The notes under the pieces are model-generated. The model was given only the letters and a program-made list of their open reading frames with translations. It did no database searches and was not told where the DNA came from. Source: a virus. From it: DNA of 64,000 nucleotides. Location: positions 1 to 64,000 of IMG/VR virus record IMGVR_UViG_3300035698_030167; one strand, written 5' to 3'. Below, piece after piece: positions 48,195-56,060 of this stretch (position 1 is the first letter of the stretch; the number at the start of each line of letters is the position of its first letter). The translations under genes and the position numbers were made by a program.

Positions 48195-48223
48195 CCCCCA
48201 AGTAATAAAACTTGGGGGTTTTT
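48195..48223. terminator. Strong hairpin
   Basis: CCCCCAAGT...ACTTGGGGG, 9 bp. The T-run lies on the + strand side; on the - strand only CTTTT follows, so for the - strand gene it may be a processing signal ahead of tRNA-Cys. Confidence 0.6.
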
Positions 48224-48227
48224 ATAT

Positions 48228-48557
48228 TTATGCGGGCACCTCTTCGGCTTCGGCTCCAGGAATAGCTTTTCCCACAAACCGATGGAATTGGATAGCACGC
48301 TTGATGGTATCACCGTTATAGCCAAACTCAACGGTAAAAGTTTTGTCGTTAATTTTCGTAACGTCTCCAACTTCTTCACCATCTTTAAACTGAAAGGCGA
48401 TGCGATCACCAACCGCTACCGTAGATTTAAAAGTATCTACAATAACGTTTTTTTCACTTGCGAGCTTTTCTTTCTTATACTCTTTTACTTCGCTAACGAA
48501 AGTATCAAGCTCAGAAATACTCATCTCGTCAAGATTTTCCTTCATAAAATCGTTCAA
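48228..48557 (-). CDS. SH3/KOW-like protein, 109 aa
   Basis: TTG start with AAGGGGGAAA. N-terminal helix then STVAVGDRIAFQFKDGEEVG, VTKINDKTFTVEFG: a small beta-barrel with an acidic helix. GC-richer codons than its neighbours, suggesting high expression or recent arrival. Consensus promoter upstream. Function unknown. Confidence 0.7.
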   Translation of the reverse strand: MNDFMKENLDEMSISELDTFVSEVKEYKKEKLASEKNVIVDTFKSTVAVGDRIAFQFKDGEEVGDVTKINDKTFTVEFGYNGDTIKRAIQFHRFVGKAIPGAEAEEVPA

Positions 48558-48586
48558 TATTTCCCCCTTATTTTTCCCATTAATTA

Positions 48587-48615
48587 ATTATATTATTTTT
48601 TTCTTTTTTTGTCAA
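48587..48615 (-). promoter_or_regulatory. Sigma70 consensus promoter
   Basis: TTGACA, 17 nt, TATAAT within the end of the disrupted gene at 48593. Confidence 0.92.
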
Positions 48616-48768
48616 TTTTGTATTCTTGTAAATCATAAACACAAGTAAATTTTCGTTCTGTTCTAGGAATTAATTCATTTGCCATTTTAGGTGAAGAGAA
48701 TACACCTATTACCTTACCTTATCTTGTTTTCCACTAACGCTACTTTCTATAAGAACATAAACTTTCAT
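48593..48768 (-). pseudogene. Small gene disrupted by a 5-bp tandem duplication
   Basis: MKVYVLIESSVSGKQDKV runs into stop codons after the duplicated 5-mer (GGTAAGGTAA on the coding strand, about 48711-48720). Removing one copy restores a continuous 55-residue frame through GVFSSPKMANELIPRTERKF to KIDKKRKK. Recent inactivation, slippage-based switching or sequencing error. Confidence 0.65.
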
Positions 48769-48920
48769 TTCATGAGTTCTCTTGGCTTACGAGCAGTTTT
48801 TTTACACTTTTCACATTCAGCAAAATGCTTTATTGCTCCGTTTGGAGCAACAGTTCTCATGTGAATAATTCCACCGCACAGACAAGTAAGAACCTCTCTT
48901 TCTGTTCTAGCTTTAGCCAT
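48765..48920 (-). CDS. Zinc-finger protein, 51 aa
   Basis: MAKARTEREVLTCLCGGIIH...FAECEKCKKTARKPREL: C-x-C and C-x2-C pairs. Ends in ATGA overlap with the disrupted gene. Confidence 0.6.
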   Translation of the reverse strand: MAKARTEREVLTCLCGGIIHMRTVAPNGAIKHFAECEKCKKTARKPRELMK

Positions 48921-48935
48921 TTTTTTCTCCTTTAT

Positions 48936-49094
48936 TTATACTGAAAATAAATTACCAAATAAACTACCACCCAAAAAAATTAAAAAAAATATAAAAAACA
49001 TTTTCCATTCTGGACGACCTTGCATTTCCGCATCAAGCCACATATATCCAGTTAGGCCTAAAAGTACTCCCATTATTGCTTTAAATATTACCAT
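48936..49094 (-). CDS. Membrane protein, 52 aa
   Basis: MVIFKAIMGVLLGLTGYMWL...FFIFFLIFLGGSLFG, two helices. Start overlaps the preceding stop (TAATG). Confidence 0.55.
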   Translation of the reverse strand: MVIFKAIMGVLLGLTGYMWLDAEMQGRPEWKMFFIFFLIFLGGSLFGNLFSV

Positions 49095-49282
49095 TATTTT
49101 TTAAAACCTGCTACCATCGCAATAATAATCAAAACTATAAGAAATAACCCCCAGGGTATCCACATAGGAGCAAAAATCCACCACCAACTCCAGTCAATAA
49201 CTTTCGTTAGTTTCAACACTAAAAATATTATAACTAATATTCCACCTAAATTTGGATTAATGGTAATTTTTTTATCGCTCAT
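49094..49282 (-). CDS. Small Trp-rich membrane protein ('transmembrane Fragile-X-F' type), 62 aa
   Basis: INPNLGGILVIIFLVLKLTK, VIDWSWWWIFAPMWIPWGLF: the L-K-L-x-x-V-I-x-W-S-W-W-W-x-x-x-P-x-W-I-P signature is typical of small phage membrane proteins annotated under that name. Two helices; role unknown. Confidence 0.75.
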   Translation of the reverse strand: MSDKKITINPNLGGILVIIFLVLKLTKVIDWSWWWIFAPMWIPWGLFLIVLIIIAMVAGFKK

Positions 49283-49283
49283 T

Positions 49284-49691
49284 TTATTTATCCCTTACTT
49301 TCATTAAAATTTTTCCTAAATGATTTTGCCCAATACCATTGCATACACCCCAAAAAGTATCATTCCAATTATTACCTTCTACCAGCTCTTCATTTCCAGT
49401 AGCAAGAAGTTTTTGCATAAGTTTAGGGTTTTTAAATTTTTCTTTAACTAATCTTGTCATTATCCATTCTTTTACATCTTCCCAATCTTTTCTAAGATGA
49501 AGCGTTCTTCCTTTGCGCTTTGCCTGCCCAGGAGTTTTACATAATTGAATAGCTCGTTTTTCCAGCGGAAAAATTGTTTTTGCTGCTTGATAAGCATGTT
49601 CAACAGTAGAGTATTTCATTCCTTCCCATTCAATTTCACTTGAGTAAAAATTGCTGAGAAATCTATATTGTCCTATAAATTTATTTATCAT
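49284..49691 (-). CDS. NADAR family protein (YbiA-like), 135 aa
   Basis: YRFLSNFYSSEIEWEGMKYS, TVEHAYQAAKTIF, KTPGQAKRKGRTL, DWEDVKEWIMTRLVKEKF, LVEGNNWNDTFWGVCNGIGQNHLGKIL. Complete NADAR fold with the E-H-A-Y-Q, G-R and D-x-F-W-G active-site motifs. Family enzymes cleave N-glycosidic bonds and some remove ADP-ribose from guanine, so this may reverse a toxin modification of DNA or RNA. Confidence 0.92.
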   Translation of the reverse strand: MINKFIGQYRFLSNFYSSEIEWEGMKYSTVEHAYQAAKTIFPLEKRAIQLCKTPGQAKRKGRTLHLRKDWEDVKEWIMTRLVKEKFKNPKLMQKLLATGNEELVEGNNWNDTFWGVCNGIGQNHLGKILMKVRDK

Positions 49692-49692
49692 T

Positions 49693-49764
49693 TGAGCTGT
49701 GCAAGGATCGAACTCGCGTCGCTTGGTTCGTAGCCAAACATTCTATCCATTGAACTAACAGCCC
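49693..49764 (-). tRNA. tRNA-Arg(ACG)
   Basis: Acceptor GGGCTGT/ACAGCTC, anticodon loop CTACGAA on TTTGG/CCAAG, T-arm GCGAG-TTCGATC-CTTGC. A34 would need deamination to inosine by host TadA. Confidence 0.88.
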
Positions 49765-49766
49765 TT

Positions 49767-49922
49767 TTATTTATAACCGCCAACAAACCAACCAATCAAT
49801 CCGCAAGTTATTACTTGCATAATAAACCGCAAATCCAGATTTTCAATAGTATGTTGCCATATAAATAAACTTATAAATGCTAAGCAAAACACCACTGCCA
49901 TTTTTATGATTATTCTTTTCAT
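49767..49922 (-). CDS. Membrane protein, 51 aa
   Basis: MKRIIIKMAVVFCLAFISLF...QVITCGLIGWFVGGYK, two helices. ATGA overlap with the upstream paralog gene; ends next to tRNA-Arg. Confidence 0.55.
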   Translation of the reverse strand: MKRIIIKMAVVFCLAFISLFIWQHTIENLDLRFIMQVITCGLIGWFVGGYK

Positions 49923-50182
49923 AAATCTAATAACCCCTTACTTTTTCCTGTGGCAATCCATGTGTATACATGGTAAAATCCATTAGTTATTCCAAAAAAA
50001 ATAAAAAATCCAATCAATCCTACCACTACTCCTATCATTATAATTTGTTCAATTTTGTCTAAATATGGCATAATCAAAGACATTATACTTTTTATAAAAT
50101 ATAGCCATGCAATAATTCCACAAATAATAATTCCGGTGACTATTGATGCTTTTTTTAGCCTTGCTTTTTGTTCTTTATTCAT
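49919..50182 (-). CDS. Two-span membrane protein (paralog), 87 aa
   Basis: MNKEQKARLKKASIVTGIII..., tail YTWIATGKSKGLLDL. Paralog of the genes at 23972 and 50204; the most diverged of the three in its first loop. Confidence 0.7.
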   Translation of the reverse strand: MNKEQKARLKKASIVTGIIICGIIAWLYFIKSIMSLIMPYLDKIEQIIMIGVVVGLIGFFIFFGITNGFYHVYTWIATGKSKGLLDL

Positions 50183-50203
50183 TTTTTTTAGCCTTGCTTC
50201 TTT

Positions 50204-50461
50204 TCATAAATCTAAAAATCCTTTACTTTTTCCTGTGGCAATCCAGGTATATGAACGATAGCATACGTTAGCTATTATAAGAGCAATAATCGGCCAAAAT
50301 ATCCCTATTGGTATCGATACAAGTATAGCATCATCGCCGCCGCCTGGCACAACCAAAAGTGCCAATTTTTTAGTAATATAAAACCATACAATAACGCTAC
50401 TAATAATATACCCAATAATTTTTAAAAATTTGTTCAGTCTAGCACCTTGTTCATTATTCAT
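50204..50461 (-). CDS. Two-span membrane protein (paralog), 85 aa
   Basis: MNNEQGARLNKFLKIIGYII..., GGDD loop, GIFWPIIALI, tail YTWIATGKSKGFLDL. Closest to the 23972 gene, 26 kb away; 1 nt after tRNA-Ile. Confidence 0.7.
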   Translation of the reverse strand: MNNEQGARLNKFLKIIGYIISSVIVWFYITKKLALLVVPGGGDDAILVSIPIGIFWPIIALIIANVCYRSYTWIATGKSKGFLDL

Positions 50462-50536
50462 TAGGGCAATTGAGACTTGAACTCAAACATCACTCGGATA
50501 TCAGCCGAGCGGCTTCACCAATTTGCCTATCGCCCT
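50462..50536 (-). tRNA. tRNA-Ile(GAU)
   Basis: Acceptor AGGGCGA/TTGCCCT, anticodon loop CTGATAT on CTCGG/CCGAG, T-arm TTGAG-TTCAAGT-CTCAA, A73. Confidence 0.9.
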
Positions 50537-50539
50537 ATT

Positions 50540-50632
50540 TATATATAGCTGCTACCAGTCGCCCTCGCTCGTTTTTATATAAAAACTTGTACTGATACCT
50601 ATATATCCATAATAATCGTCCCACAACAGCTA
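50540..50632 (-). other. Structured spacer upstream of tRNA-Ile
   Basis: About 90 nt without a gene. ATATAGCTG at one end pairs with CAGCTATAT at the other, enclosing a TTTTTATATAAAAA palindrome. Could be a small RNA or processing hairpin. Confidence 0.35.
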
Positions 50633-50788
50633 TATTATTTTATTTATTGTCGTTGCGCAATAATCTGAAAACTTTACTGCTTCTATTGTCAATACTTTTA
50701 CTGGCAAAACTTTCTCTTCTATTCTTTCATCCCTGGTAAAAAAAAGCATTGCTTCTTTATATTTTCTTATTTTACTTATTTTATCCAT
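50630..50788 (-). CDS. Hypothetical protein, 52 aa
   Basis: MDKISKIRKYKEAMLFFTRD..., basic N-terminus with MDKI start as in the tiny-protein family, but otherwise unlike it. Overlaps the upstream gene end by 8 nt. Confidence 0.45.
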   Translation of the reverse strand: MDKISKIRKYKEAMLFFTRDERIEEKVLPVKVLTIEAVKFSDYCATTINKII

Positions 50789-51074
50789 TTTTTTCTTTTT
50801 TGTCAACAACTTCCTTGGATACTTTTTTTACTTTATCATCAACAACAGGTATTGCATCATACTCAACCGAGCTTTCGCGATCGTCTTCGTAATCTTCATC
50901 GTCCATTTCTGGAACTCCATGCAATCCTTCATAACTATCATAATATTGACAAGCGTTTTCCCAAGCATAAATAATAGCCGCATCCCTATTTTTGAAATCT
51001 TCTATTTCTTGCGGTTCATCCATATCAATATTATCGCCACCAACGCCACTTGCATAATAAATTTTGAACTTCAT
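50781..51074 (-). CDS. Conserved-looking phage protein, 97 aa
   Basis: MKFKIYYASGVGGDNIDMDE, DAAIIYAWENACQYYDSYEG, LHGVPEMDDED. The A-x-x-x-A-x-E-x-A-C-x-x-Y-x-S-Y-x-G-x-H-G segment recurs in hypothetical phage proteins. Acidic middle, basic tail. ATGA overlap with the phosphoesterase gene. Confidence 0.7.
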   Translation of the reverse strand: MKFKIYYASGVGGDNIDMDEPQEIEDFKNRDAAIIYAWENACQYYDSYEGLHGVPEMDDEDYEDDRESSVEYDAIPVVDDKVKKVSKEVVDKKEKNG

Positions 51075-51766
51075 TTTATTTCTCCTATATTTTTGTAATT
51101 AGCATAAAAATTATCTATTTGTCCTACCATATGATAGTGCCCAAAATGCCATTCTTTAAACTCTAACTTATCTTTCAGCATTTCAAAATAATCAGTAAGT
51201 TGATTTCTTGTTTTCTCCATTTGCGATATTTCGCATAATATATAAAATATAGAAGTAGGGCAAGCATGAGTTAAAACATAATCAACTTTCCAGTTATATT
51301 TTTCAAGAGTTTTTATTCCTTTTTTATATTCTGCTTCTGATGGCATTTCTTCTTTCCACCAAGAAATATATTCTGTTCTCCACTCTTTATCCATACTATT
51401 TCCACCACCAAAAGTAAAAAACTTTTTACCATCAATAATATAAACTTCGCCCCTTTTTAAATGAAAAGTACTTTCATTTAATACGCCAACTTTTGAACCA
51501 AACATATTTGTTTGTGGCAGTTTATTTATTCTGTCAAAATTTTCATGGTTTCCATCTATAAAAAGCGTAGTCCATGGCCTATTTTTTAGCCAAAGCTGCC
51601 AATGTTGTTCGCTTTTTTTACTTTCATTTACGTCCCACACTAAACCAAAATCACCAAGAACTATAACATAATCATTTTTAGTTAAAGTTTCTCCCTTTAA
51701 AAAATTTTTTGAATTAAGACGCAGTATCTCTAATGGACCGTGTAAATCGCCCGTATAATAAATCAT
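51071..51766 (-). CDS. Calcineurin-like metallophosphoesterase, 231 aa
   Basis: TGDLHGPLEIL (D-x-H), VIVLGDFGLVWD (GD), LFIDGNHENFDRI (GNHE), YVLTHACPTS (H) and WHFGHYHMVGQI (GHxH): all five metal-binding blocks in order. Hydrolyses a phosphoester, possibly a nucleotide second messenger or protein phosphate; substrate unknown. Confidence 0.9.
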   Translation of the reverse strand: MIYYTGDLHGPLEILRLNSKNFLKGETLTKNDYVIVLGDFGLVWDVNESKKSEQHWQLWLKNRPWTTLFIDGNHENFDRINKLPQTNMFGSKVGVLNESTFHLKRGEVYIIDGKKFFTFGGGNSMDKEWRTEYISWWKEEMPSEAEYKKGIKTLEKYNWKVDYVLTHACPTSIFYILCEISQMEKTRNQLTDYFEMLKDKLEFKEWHFGHYHMVGQIDNFYANYKNIGEIK

Positions 51767-52029
51767 TATTCAAAATCCAAGAAATATTGTTTATTTTTCA
51801 AAACTGGGTTTAGCCAACTTTTATGCCAAGTCCAACCAAGTCCAGTATACCATTCTCCATTATGGTAATTTGTAAGTAGACTAAATTCAAAAGACCCTCT
51901 TCCGCAAAATTGTATCATGCCAGTATTGAAACAAGCTGCGCTTGCTCTAAATTTTTTTATATAAAGAATATCATTAATGTATACTAAGTCTTTTCTTATT
52001 TCTTTATAGCTTTTTATGTAAGTTTTCAT
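51766..52029 (-). CDS. KNKQYLL-family paralog, 87 aa
   Basis: MKTYIKSYKEIRKDLVYIND...GSFEFSLL...GWTWHKSWLNPVLKNKQYFL. One of three tandem paralogs sharing start, GxFEF, W-x-W-H-x-S-W-L and end KNKQYLL. Unknown. Confidence 0.7.
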   Translation of the reverse strand: MKTYIKSYKEIRKDLVYINDILYIKKFRASAACFNTGMIQFCGRGSFEFSLLTNYHNGEWYTGLGWTWHKSWLNPVLKNKQYFLDFE

Positions 52030-52289
52030 TAAAATTCCAATAAATATTGTTTATTTTTTAAAGCTATAATTAGCCAACTTTTATGCCAAAGATAGCCCAT
52101 ACTACCTCTAAAATAATCCTTTGCTCCACATGCATTATGCGACACGAAATCAAAAGGACCTTTTTCACAAAATTCTTTCATAGACGGAATAAAAGCGATA
52201 CCAGACTCTTTATTGGCGTAAATACGACCACCACAATGCAACACGCTAACTTTTCTTATTTCTTTATATTTTTTTACAAAAGCTTTCAT
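52029..52289 (-). CDS. KNKQYLL-family paralog, 86 aa
   Basis: MKAFVKKYKEIRKVSVLHCG..., GPFDF, LWHKSWLIIALKNKQYLLEF. Joined to its neighbours by TAATG and ATGA overlaps. Confidence 0.7.
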   Translation of the reverse strand: MKAFVKKYKEIRKVSVLHCGGRIYANKESGIAFIPSMKEFCEKGPFDFVSHNACGAKDYFRGSMGYLWHKSWLIIALKNKQYLLEF

Positions 52290-52543
52290 TCAAATCTCAA
52301 TAAGTATTGCTTATTTTTTGTGATTGGCTTTAGCCAACTTATATGCCAGTTCCATCCTTGTCCTTCATACCAACCTTTTTTTTCATTCCTCAAAGGTTTA
52401 AACTCAAAAGGACCTGACCCACATTGATAAGTCATTGCTGTAACAAAAGCTGGTCCTGCTTTATCTTCTTTAGCGTGAAAATAACCATAATGCATTATGC
52501 TAACTTTCTTTATATCTTCATATCTTTTTATAAAAGCTTTCAT
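52286..52543 (-). CDS. KNKQYLL-family paralog, 85 aa
   Basis: MKAFIKRYEDIKKVSIMHYG..., GPFEF, WNWHISWLKPITKNKQYLLR. First of the tandem trio; ATGA overlaps at both ends. Confidence 0.7.
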   Translation of the reverse strand: MKAFIKRYEDIKKVSIMHYGYFHAKEDKAGPAFVTAMTYQCGSGPFEFKPLRNEKKGWYEGQGWNWHISWLKPITKNKQYLLRFE

Positions 52544-52932
52544 GCGCCTTCACCATAAAACCATTTCTTCTCTTCTTTAAAATTGAAATCAATTTTGTGT
52601 GTTTCTTGCGAAAAATTTTCCGCAAAAGTTTCTTTTATAAAATTTTCTGCATCATCATAGTCAATAAAACTATTATTAAATCTTTTGCCACAAGTTTCTT
52701 CACTATCATCATCCCAACATTTTCTCCAGCAATTTTCTTTTTTATCCCAAATGAGATTATCTTCTTCTATAAGAGAAACATGAAAATGAACGCCAACACC
52801 ATAATATTTATTTACTGAAACAGAAACTCTGCGTTTTTCATCGCAAGGAAACTTTCTTTTATGTGGCTTTGGCAAATCTTTTAAGTATCCGCCAAAACTT
52901 TCATTAACTTCCATTAATTTATTTGAACTCAT
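52540..52932 (-). CDS. Hypothetical protein, 130 aa
   Basis: MSSNKLMEVNESFGGYLKDL..., ATG 52932 with TTGGAGA. VSVSVNKYYGVGVHFHVSLI and a Cys/Trp pair region (CWRKCWDDDSEETCGKR). Ends EKKWFYGEGA, echoing the WYEGQGW of the following paralogs, so it may be a distant relative. Confidence 0.65.
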   Translation of the reverse strand: MSSNKLMEVNESFGGYLKDLPKPHKRKFPCDEKRRVSVSVNKYYGVGVHFHVSLIEEDNLIWDKKENCWRKCWDDDSEETCGKRFNNSFIDYDDAENFIKETFAENFSQETHKIDFNFKEEKKWFYGEGA

Positions 52933-53467
52933 ATCTAATCTCCAAAAAATCAAGAACAGCTTGAACACGATGTATTATTGCCAGCTGAACTTTATTTATT
53001 AAACTATTTTCTCTTTTCAGATGTTCTAAAATATATTTAGTTTCTTTCCAATACCATCTAATAAAATTTTTATCCGCTTCATCACCTTCAAGAAAAAGAA
53101 CATTATGTAATCTATCAACAAGTTTTACCGTAAAAGCATCGCTACTCATTTTATTGATAGAATAAGACATATAGGCTTTTTTGCCCATTTGTACTTTCAA
53201 TATATTATCATTCGTTAGCTCATAAACTAAATCTGCTATCTTCTTACCAAAAACTTTATTTATTTCTTCATAAGAAGTATCCGTATCTTCTATTACATCA
53301 TGTAATAGAGCTACGATAACTAAATCTTCATCTTTGGTTAGCTCTTCTACTTTACGAGCAACCCATTTGGGATGAACAAAATAATCTAAATTGCTAAACT
53401 TACGTTTTTGCCCATCGTGTTTTTGCTTAGAAAAATTATATGCTTTTATTACTCTTTTCTTTATCAT
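52919..53467 (-). CDS. HD-domain hydrolase, SpoT/MESH1-like, 182 aa
   Basis: YNFSKQKHDGQKRKFSNLDYFVHPK-type start: H...G..R.......HP, then VIVALLHDVIEDTDTSYEEI (HD), VYELTND, and AFTVKLVDRLHNVLFLEGDE. These are the metal-binding H, HD, D motifs of small (p)ppGpp hydrolases. It could remove the alarmone during infection; other nucleotide substrates remain possible. Consensus promoter 5 nt upstream. Confidence 0.85.
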   Translation of the reverse strand: MIKKRVIKAYNFSKQKHDGQKRKFSNLDYFVHPKWVARKVEELTKDEDLVIVALLHDVIEDTDTSYEEINKVFGKKIADLVYELTNDNILKVQMGKKAYMSYSINKMSSDAFTVKLVDRLHNVLFLEGDEADKNFIRWYWKETKYILEHLKRENSLINKVQLAIIHRVQAVLDFLEIRYEFK

Positions 53468-53472
53468 AATTT

Positions 53473-53501
53473 ATTATAAAATAAATTTGTGTTTTTGTCA
53501 A
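53473..53501 (-). promoter_or_regulatory. Sigma70 consensus promoter
   Basis: TTGACA, 17 nt, TATAAT between methyltransferase and HD genes. Confidence 0.92.
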
Positions 53502-53505
53502 ATGA

Positions 53506-54345
53506 TTAGTAGTTAGTTATTACTAGCTCATTTTTCAGGCGGGTGTGTTTATTTCCTTCTTCATCTGTTTTGAAGGACATGCAGTATCTATATTCTTCTA
53601 TGTTTATATTGAAGTTTTTATACCAATCTCTTAACGCTTTATTATCATTATAAGTTAGCATCCATTTAGCATTACATCTCAATATAACTTCAAAAAATCT
53701 TCTATGATTGAAGCCTTTATGAAGCTCTCCATTTTTGCCATATAAAGTATTTTTTATATCATAAGGCGGGTCTAAAAATATAAAATCGTTTTTAGTTGCT
53801 GACTTTATTTGTTCTTCATAATCAAGATTGGTTATTTCAAAATCTTGTATTAGCTTAGAAACAATATGAAGTTTTTCTATATTTTTTAAATTAAAGGTTT
53901 TTCTATAAGCATCTTTTGATAATGAGCCGTGCTCTGTCAATCCTGAAAAACTTATTTTATTCAAAACATAAAAAGCAATAGCTCTAGATATTTCATTATC
54001 CTCATTTATTACTTGTTGCATTTGCGCAAGTAATCTTTTTCCATGCTTTATATCATTAGGATCATTTGTTCTTCTAATAATATTGATAGCAGTAATCATT
54101 GAAATTTGAATATCTCGTAAAGATTTCCAAAAGCAATATAGATTATAGTTCAAATCATTTATATAAAACTTTCTATCAGGATGCTTTTGCTTTTCCCAAA
54201 GCGCAACACTTCCTCCACCTATAAATGGCTCGTAATAGTTTTCATATTCTTCTGGAATATATTTGTTGAGTATTCTTTTTATTACTTTGGATTTGCCCCC
54301 TGGCGTTCTAAGCGGAGTTATTATTTTATATTGAAAATCTTTCAT
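53506..54345 (-). CDS. Dam-type adenine-N6 DNA methyltransferase (1)
   Basis: 279 residues, D12 class: TPLRTPGGKSKVIKRILNKY (motif X), YYEPFIGGGSVALW (motif I, SAM binding), DFIFLDPPYDIKNTLYG (motif IV DPPY), FSGLTEHG. Last of two tandem methylases (stop and start share one base). Probably methylates the phage genome, protecting it from host or its own nuclease. Confidence 0.92.
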   Translation of the reverse strand: MKDFQYKIITPLRTPGGKSKVIKRILNKYIPEEYENYYEPFIGGGSVALWEKQKHPDRKFYINDLNYNLYCFWKSLRDIQISMITAINIIRRTNDPNDIKHGKRLLAQMQQVINEDNEISRAIAFYVLNKISFSGLTEHGSLSKDAYRKTFNLKNIEKLHIVSKLIQDFEITNLDYEEQIKSATKNDFIFLDPPYDIKNTLYGKNGELHKGFNHRRFFEVILRCNAKWMLTYNDNKALRDWYKNFNINIEEYRYCMSFKTDEEGNKHTRLKNELVITNY

Positions 54346-55259
54346 TAATTATATCTATATATTATTATTTCATGAGATTTTTTAATATGGCTATCTTTAT
54401 TTTCTTTTCTATTTTTTCCTATTCTCGTTTCGCCTTGACCCATTGTATATTGCCAGCTTGGAAAATGCTGTTTATAATCTTTATACCATTCCCTTATTAC
54501 TGGACAGTCATTATAGGATAAAATAAAGCCAGCTTTATGTTGTTTTAATAAATCTCTTAATAATTTGTGTTTAAATCCATTGTGATGTATAGGAATATTC
54601 CTCATTGGATATATTCCTTTAAACATTTTTGAGCCTTCGCCTATATAGTAAGGTGGGTCGCAATAAAAAAAATCATTCGGATATTTTTTAAATATTTCTT
54701 CAAAACTTGAACATCCAACTTTTAGATTTTTTGGTTTAAAATCTTTTACTCTTTCTATTGCTCTATTATATTTATTTTTATTTAGATATATTTTTGAAGA
54801 CCAACCTAAAAAACCAGGCCCATAAGATAAATTAAAATTAAAAAAGTAATAAGCAGCAAGCGTAAGAGCATCTAGTTCAATATCTTTATTCCAATGTTGC
54901 TTTAAAATTAATTTGATTTTATCAAAAGTTTCTTTATTGGGATTTAATTTTTTCAGCTCTTTATATAACAGCAATGGTTGTTCTATTTGTTGTTTCCAAT
55001 AATTTGCTAAAATATCAAAAATATCATATCCAATAACCTCTAAATTTAAAAACTTGCTCATTGTTATTTCAATAGAGCCTCCACCAAAAAAAGGCGAAAC
55101 AATTTTTTTTACGTCATCTGGCAATACTTCAATAATATTTCCAACCGCTAGACTTTTTCCACCTGCATACCGTATAGTAGAAGCAATTACTCTTTTGTAT
55201 TTATTCATGCTATTTTTATTGGTACTTATTATTGAATCTAAAAAAATTTGTTTATCCAT
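54345..55259 (-). CDS. Dam-type adenine-N6 DNA methyltransferase (2)
   Basis: 304 residues, D12 class: STIRYAGGKSLAVGNIIEVL (motif X), IVSPFFGGGSIEITM (motif I), FFYCDPPYYIGEGSKMF (motif IV). Only moderately similar to its partner, so the two probably differ in specificity or strand preference. AAAGGA ribosome site and consensus promoter upstream. Confidence 0.92.
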   Translation of the reverse strand: MDKQIFLDSIISTNKNSMNKYKRVIASTIRYAGGKSLAVGNIIEVLPDDVKKIVSPFFGGGSIEITMSKFLNLEVIGYDIFDILANYWKQQIEQPLLLYKELKKLNPNKETFDKIKLILKQHWNKDIELDALTLAAYYFFNFNLSYGPGFLGWSSKIYLNKNKYNRAIERVKDFKPKNLKVGCSSFEEIFKKYPNDFFYCDPPYYIGEGSKMFKGIYPMRNIPIHHNGFKHKLLRDLLKQHKAGFILSYNDCPVIREWYKDYKQHFPSWQYTMGQGETRIGKNRKENKDSHIKKSHEIIIYRYN

Positions 55260-55274
55260 TATTTTCCTTTATTT

Positions 55275-55303
55275 ATTATATATTAATTTTATTATCTTGT
55301 CAA
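55275..55303 (-). promoter_or_regulatory. Sigma70 consensus promoter
   Basis: TTGACA, 17 nt, TATAAT, driving the methyltransferase pair. Confidence 0.92.
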
Positions 55304-55319
55304 GTAAAGTAAAATAAAA

Positions 55320-56060
55320 TTAAATCAAAAAATCATTTTGAGCGTTTCCATAAAAAATAAGTTTATTCACTTCATAGCAAGGAGAAAGATTTTCCAACAA
55401 TAAATTTAACATTTTTTCTTTGCTCATCCAGAATTTAACTTTTCTATAATGAACATCGCTATCATTCCTCATTTCTATTTCACCTACTGTTGTTCCATAT
55501 TTAAAAATTACTTTTTGATTATCCCTTTGCAGCCTTGTTCTTGCTTTAGAGTTTCTTACTTCTATATTAGAAAAAAGAGTTTTTATCACATCTTTGGCAT
55601 TAAAAACATGAAAGAAGTTATTACAAAAAACAGTAAAATAATCTACTTCTTCATCATTAAAAAAAGCTTTAAATAAAAAATTTTTTTTGTTTTTATCGTT
55701 TAACAAATAGTTTTTCAAATCCAACATATTATTAGCTAATTGGATTTTATAAACATCTTTATTGCTCAAATAGTCTTCTCTTTTTACTGGAAAACTATTT
55801 ATACAATTAATAAAAATTTTTCCAATTTCTCCAAAATCTTCTTTAAATCTATTTTTACCATAAAGAAAAATTTGCCATTTTTTTTGAGCTGCTTTAACCG
55901 AATGATTCTTTCCTGTTTTATCTATAACATCCGCTTTTCCTGTTCCTTTAACAACTTTTCCCTCAATTAAAAAAGCATACTTTTTTTCAACTCTATGTCC
56001 TTCTTTTTTAACATAGCTTGCTTTTTCAGAAGTCATAGCTCTTCTTCTATAAGTTCCCAC
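55320..56060 (-). CDS. Putative type II restriction endonuclease, 246 aa
   Basis: Start probably GTG 56060 (GGAGG 5 nt before it); an ATG four codons upstream is possible. GKVVKGTGKADVIDKTGKNH then SVKAAQKKWQIFLYG looks like a PD-(D/E)xK centre (D..., [S]-V-K) followed by a Q-I-F-L motif, in the style of restriction enzymes. Adjacent to two Dam-type methylases, as in DpnII-type systems with two methylases and one nuclease. Activity is inferred only. Confidence 0.6.
   Translation of the reverse strand: MGTYRRRAMTSEKASYVKKEGHRVEKKYAFLIEGKVVKGTGKADVIDKTGKNHSVKAAQKKWQIFLYGKNRFKEDFGEIGKIFINCINSFPVKREDYLSNKDVYKIQLANNMLDLKNYLLNDKNKKNFLFKAFFNDEEVDYFTVFCNNFFHVFNAKDVIKTLFSNIEVRNSKARTRLQRDNQKVIFKYGTTVGEIEMRNDSDVHYRKVKFWMSKEKMLNLLLENLSPCYEVNKLIFYGNAQNDFLI

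Noticed and set aside
48174-48587. 137-codon plus-strand frame
   Set aside because: Shadow of the minus-strand SH3-like gene and tRNA-Cys; the minus frame has a promoter, ribosome site and protein-like composition.
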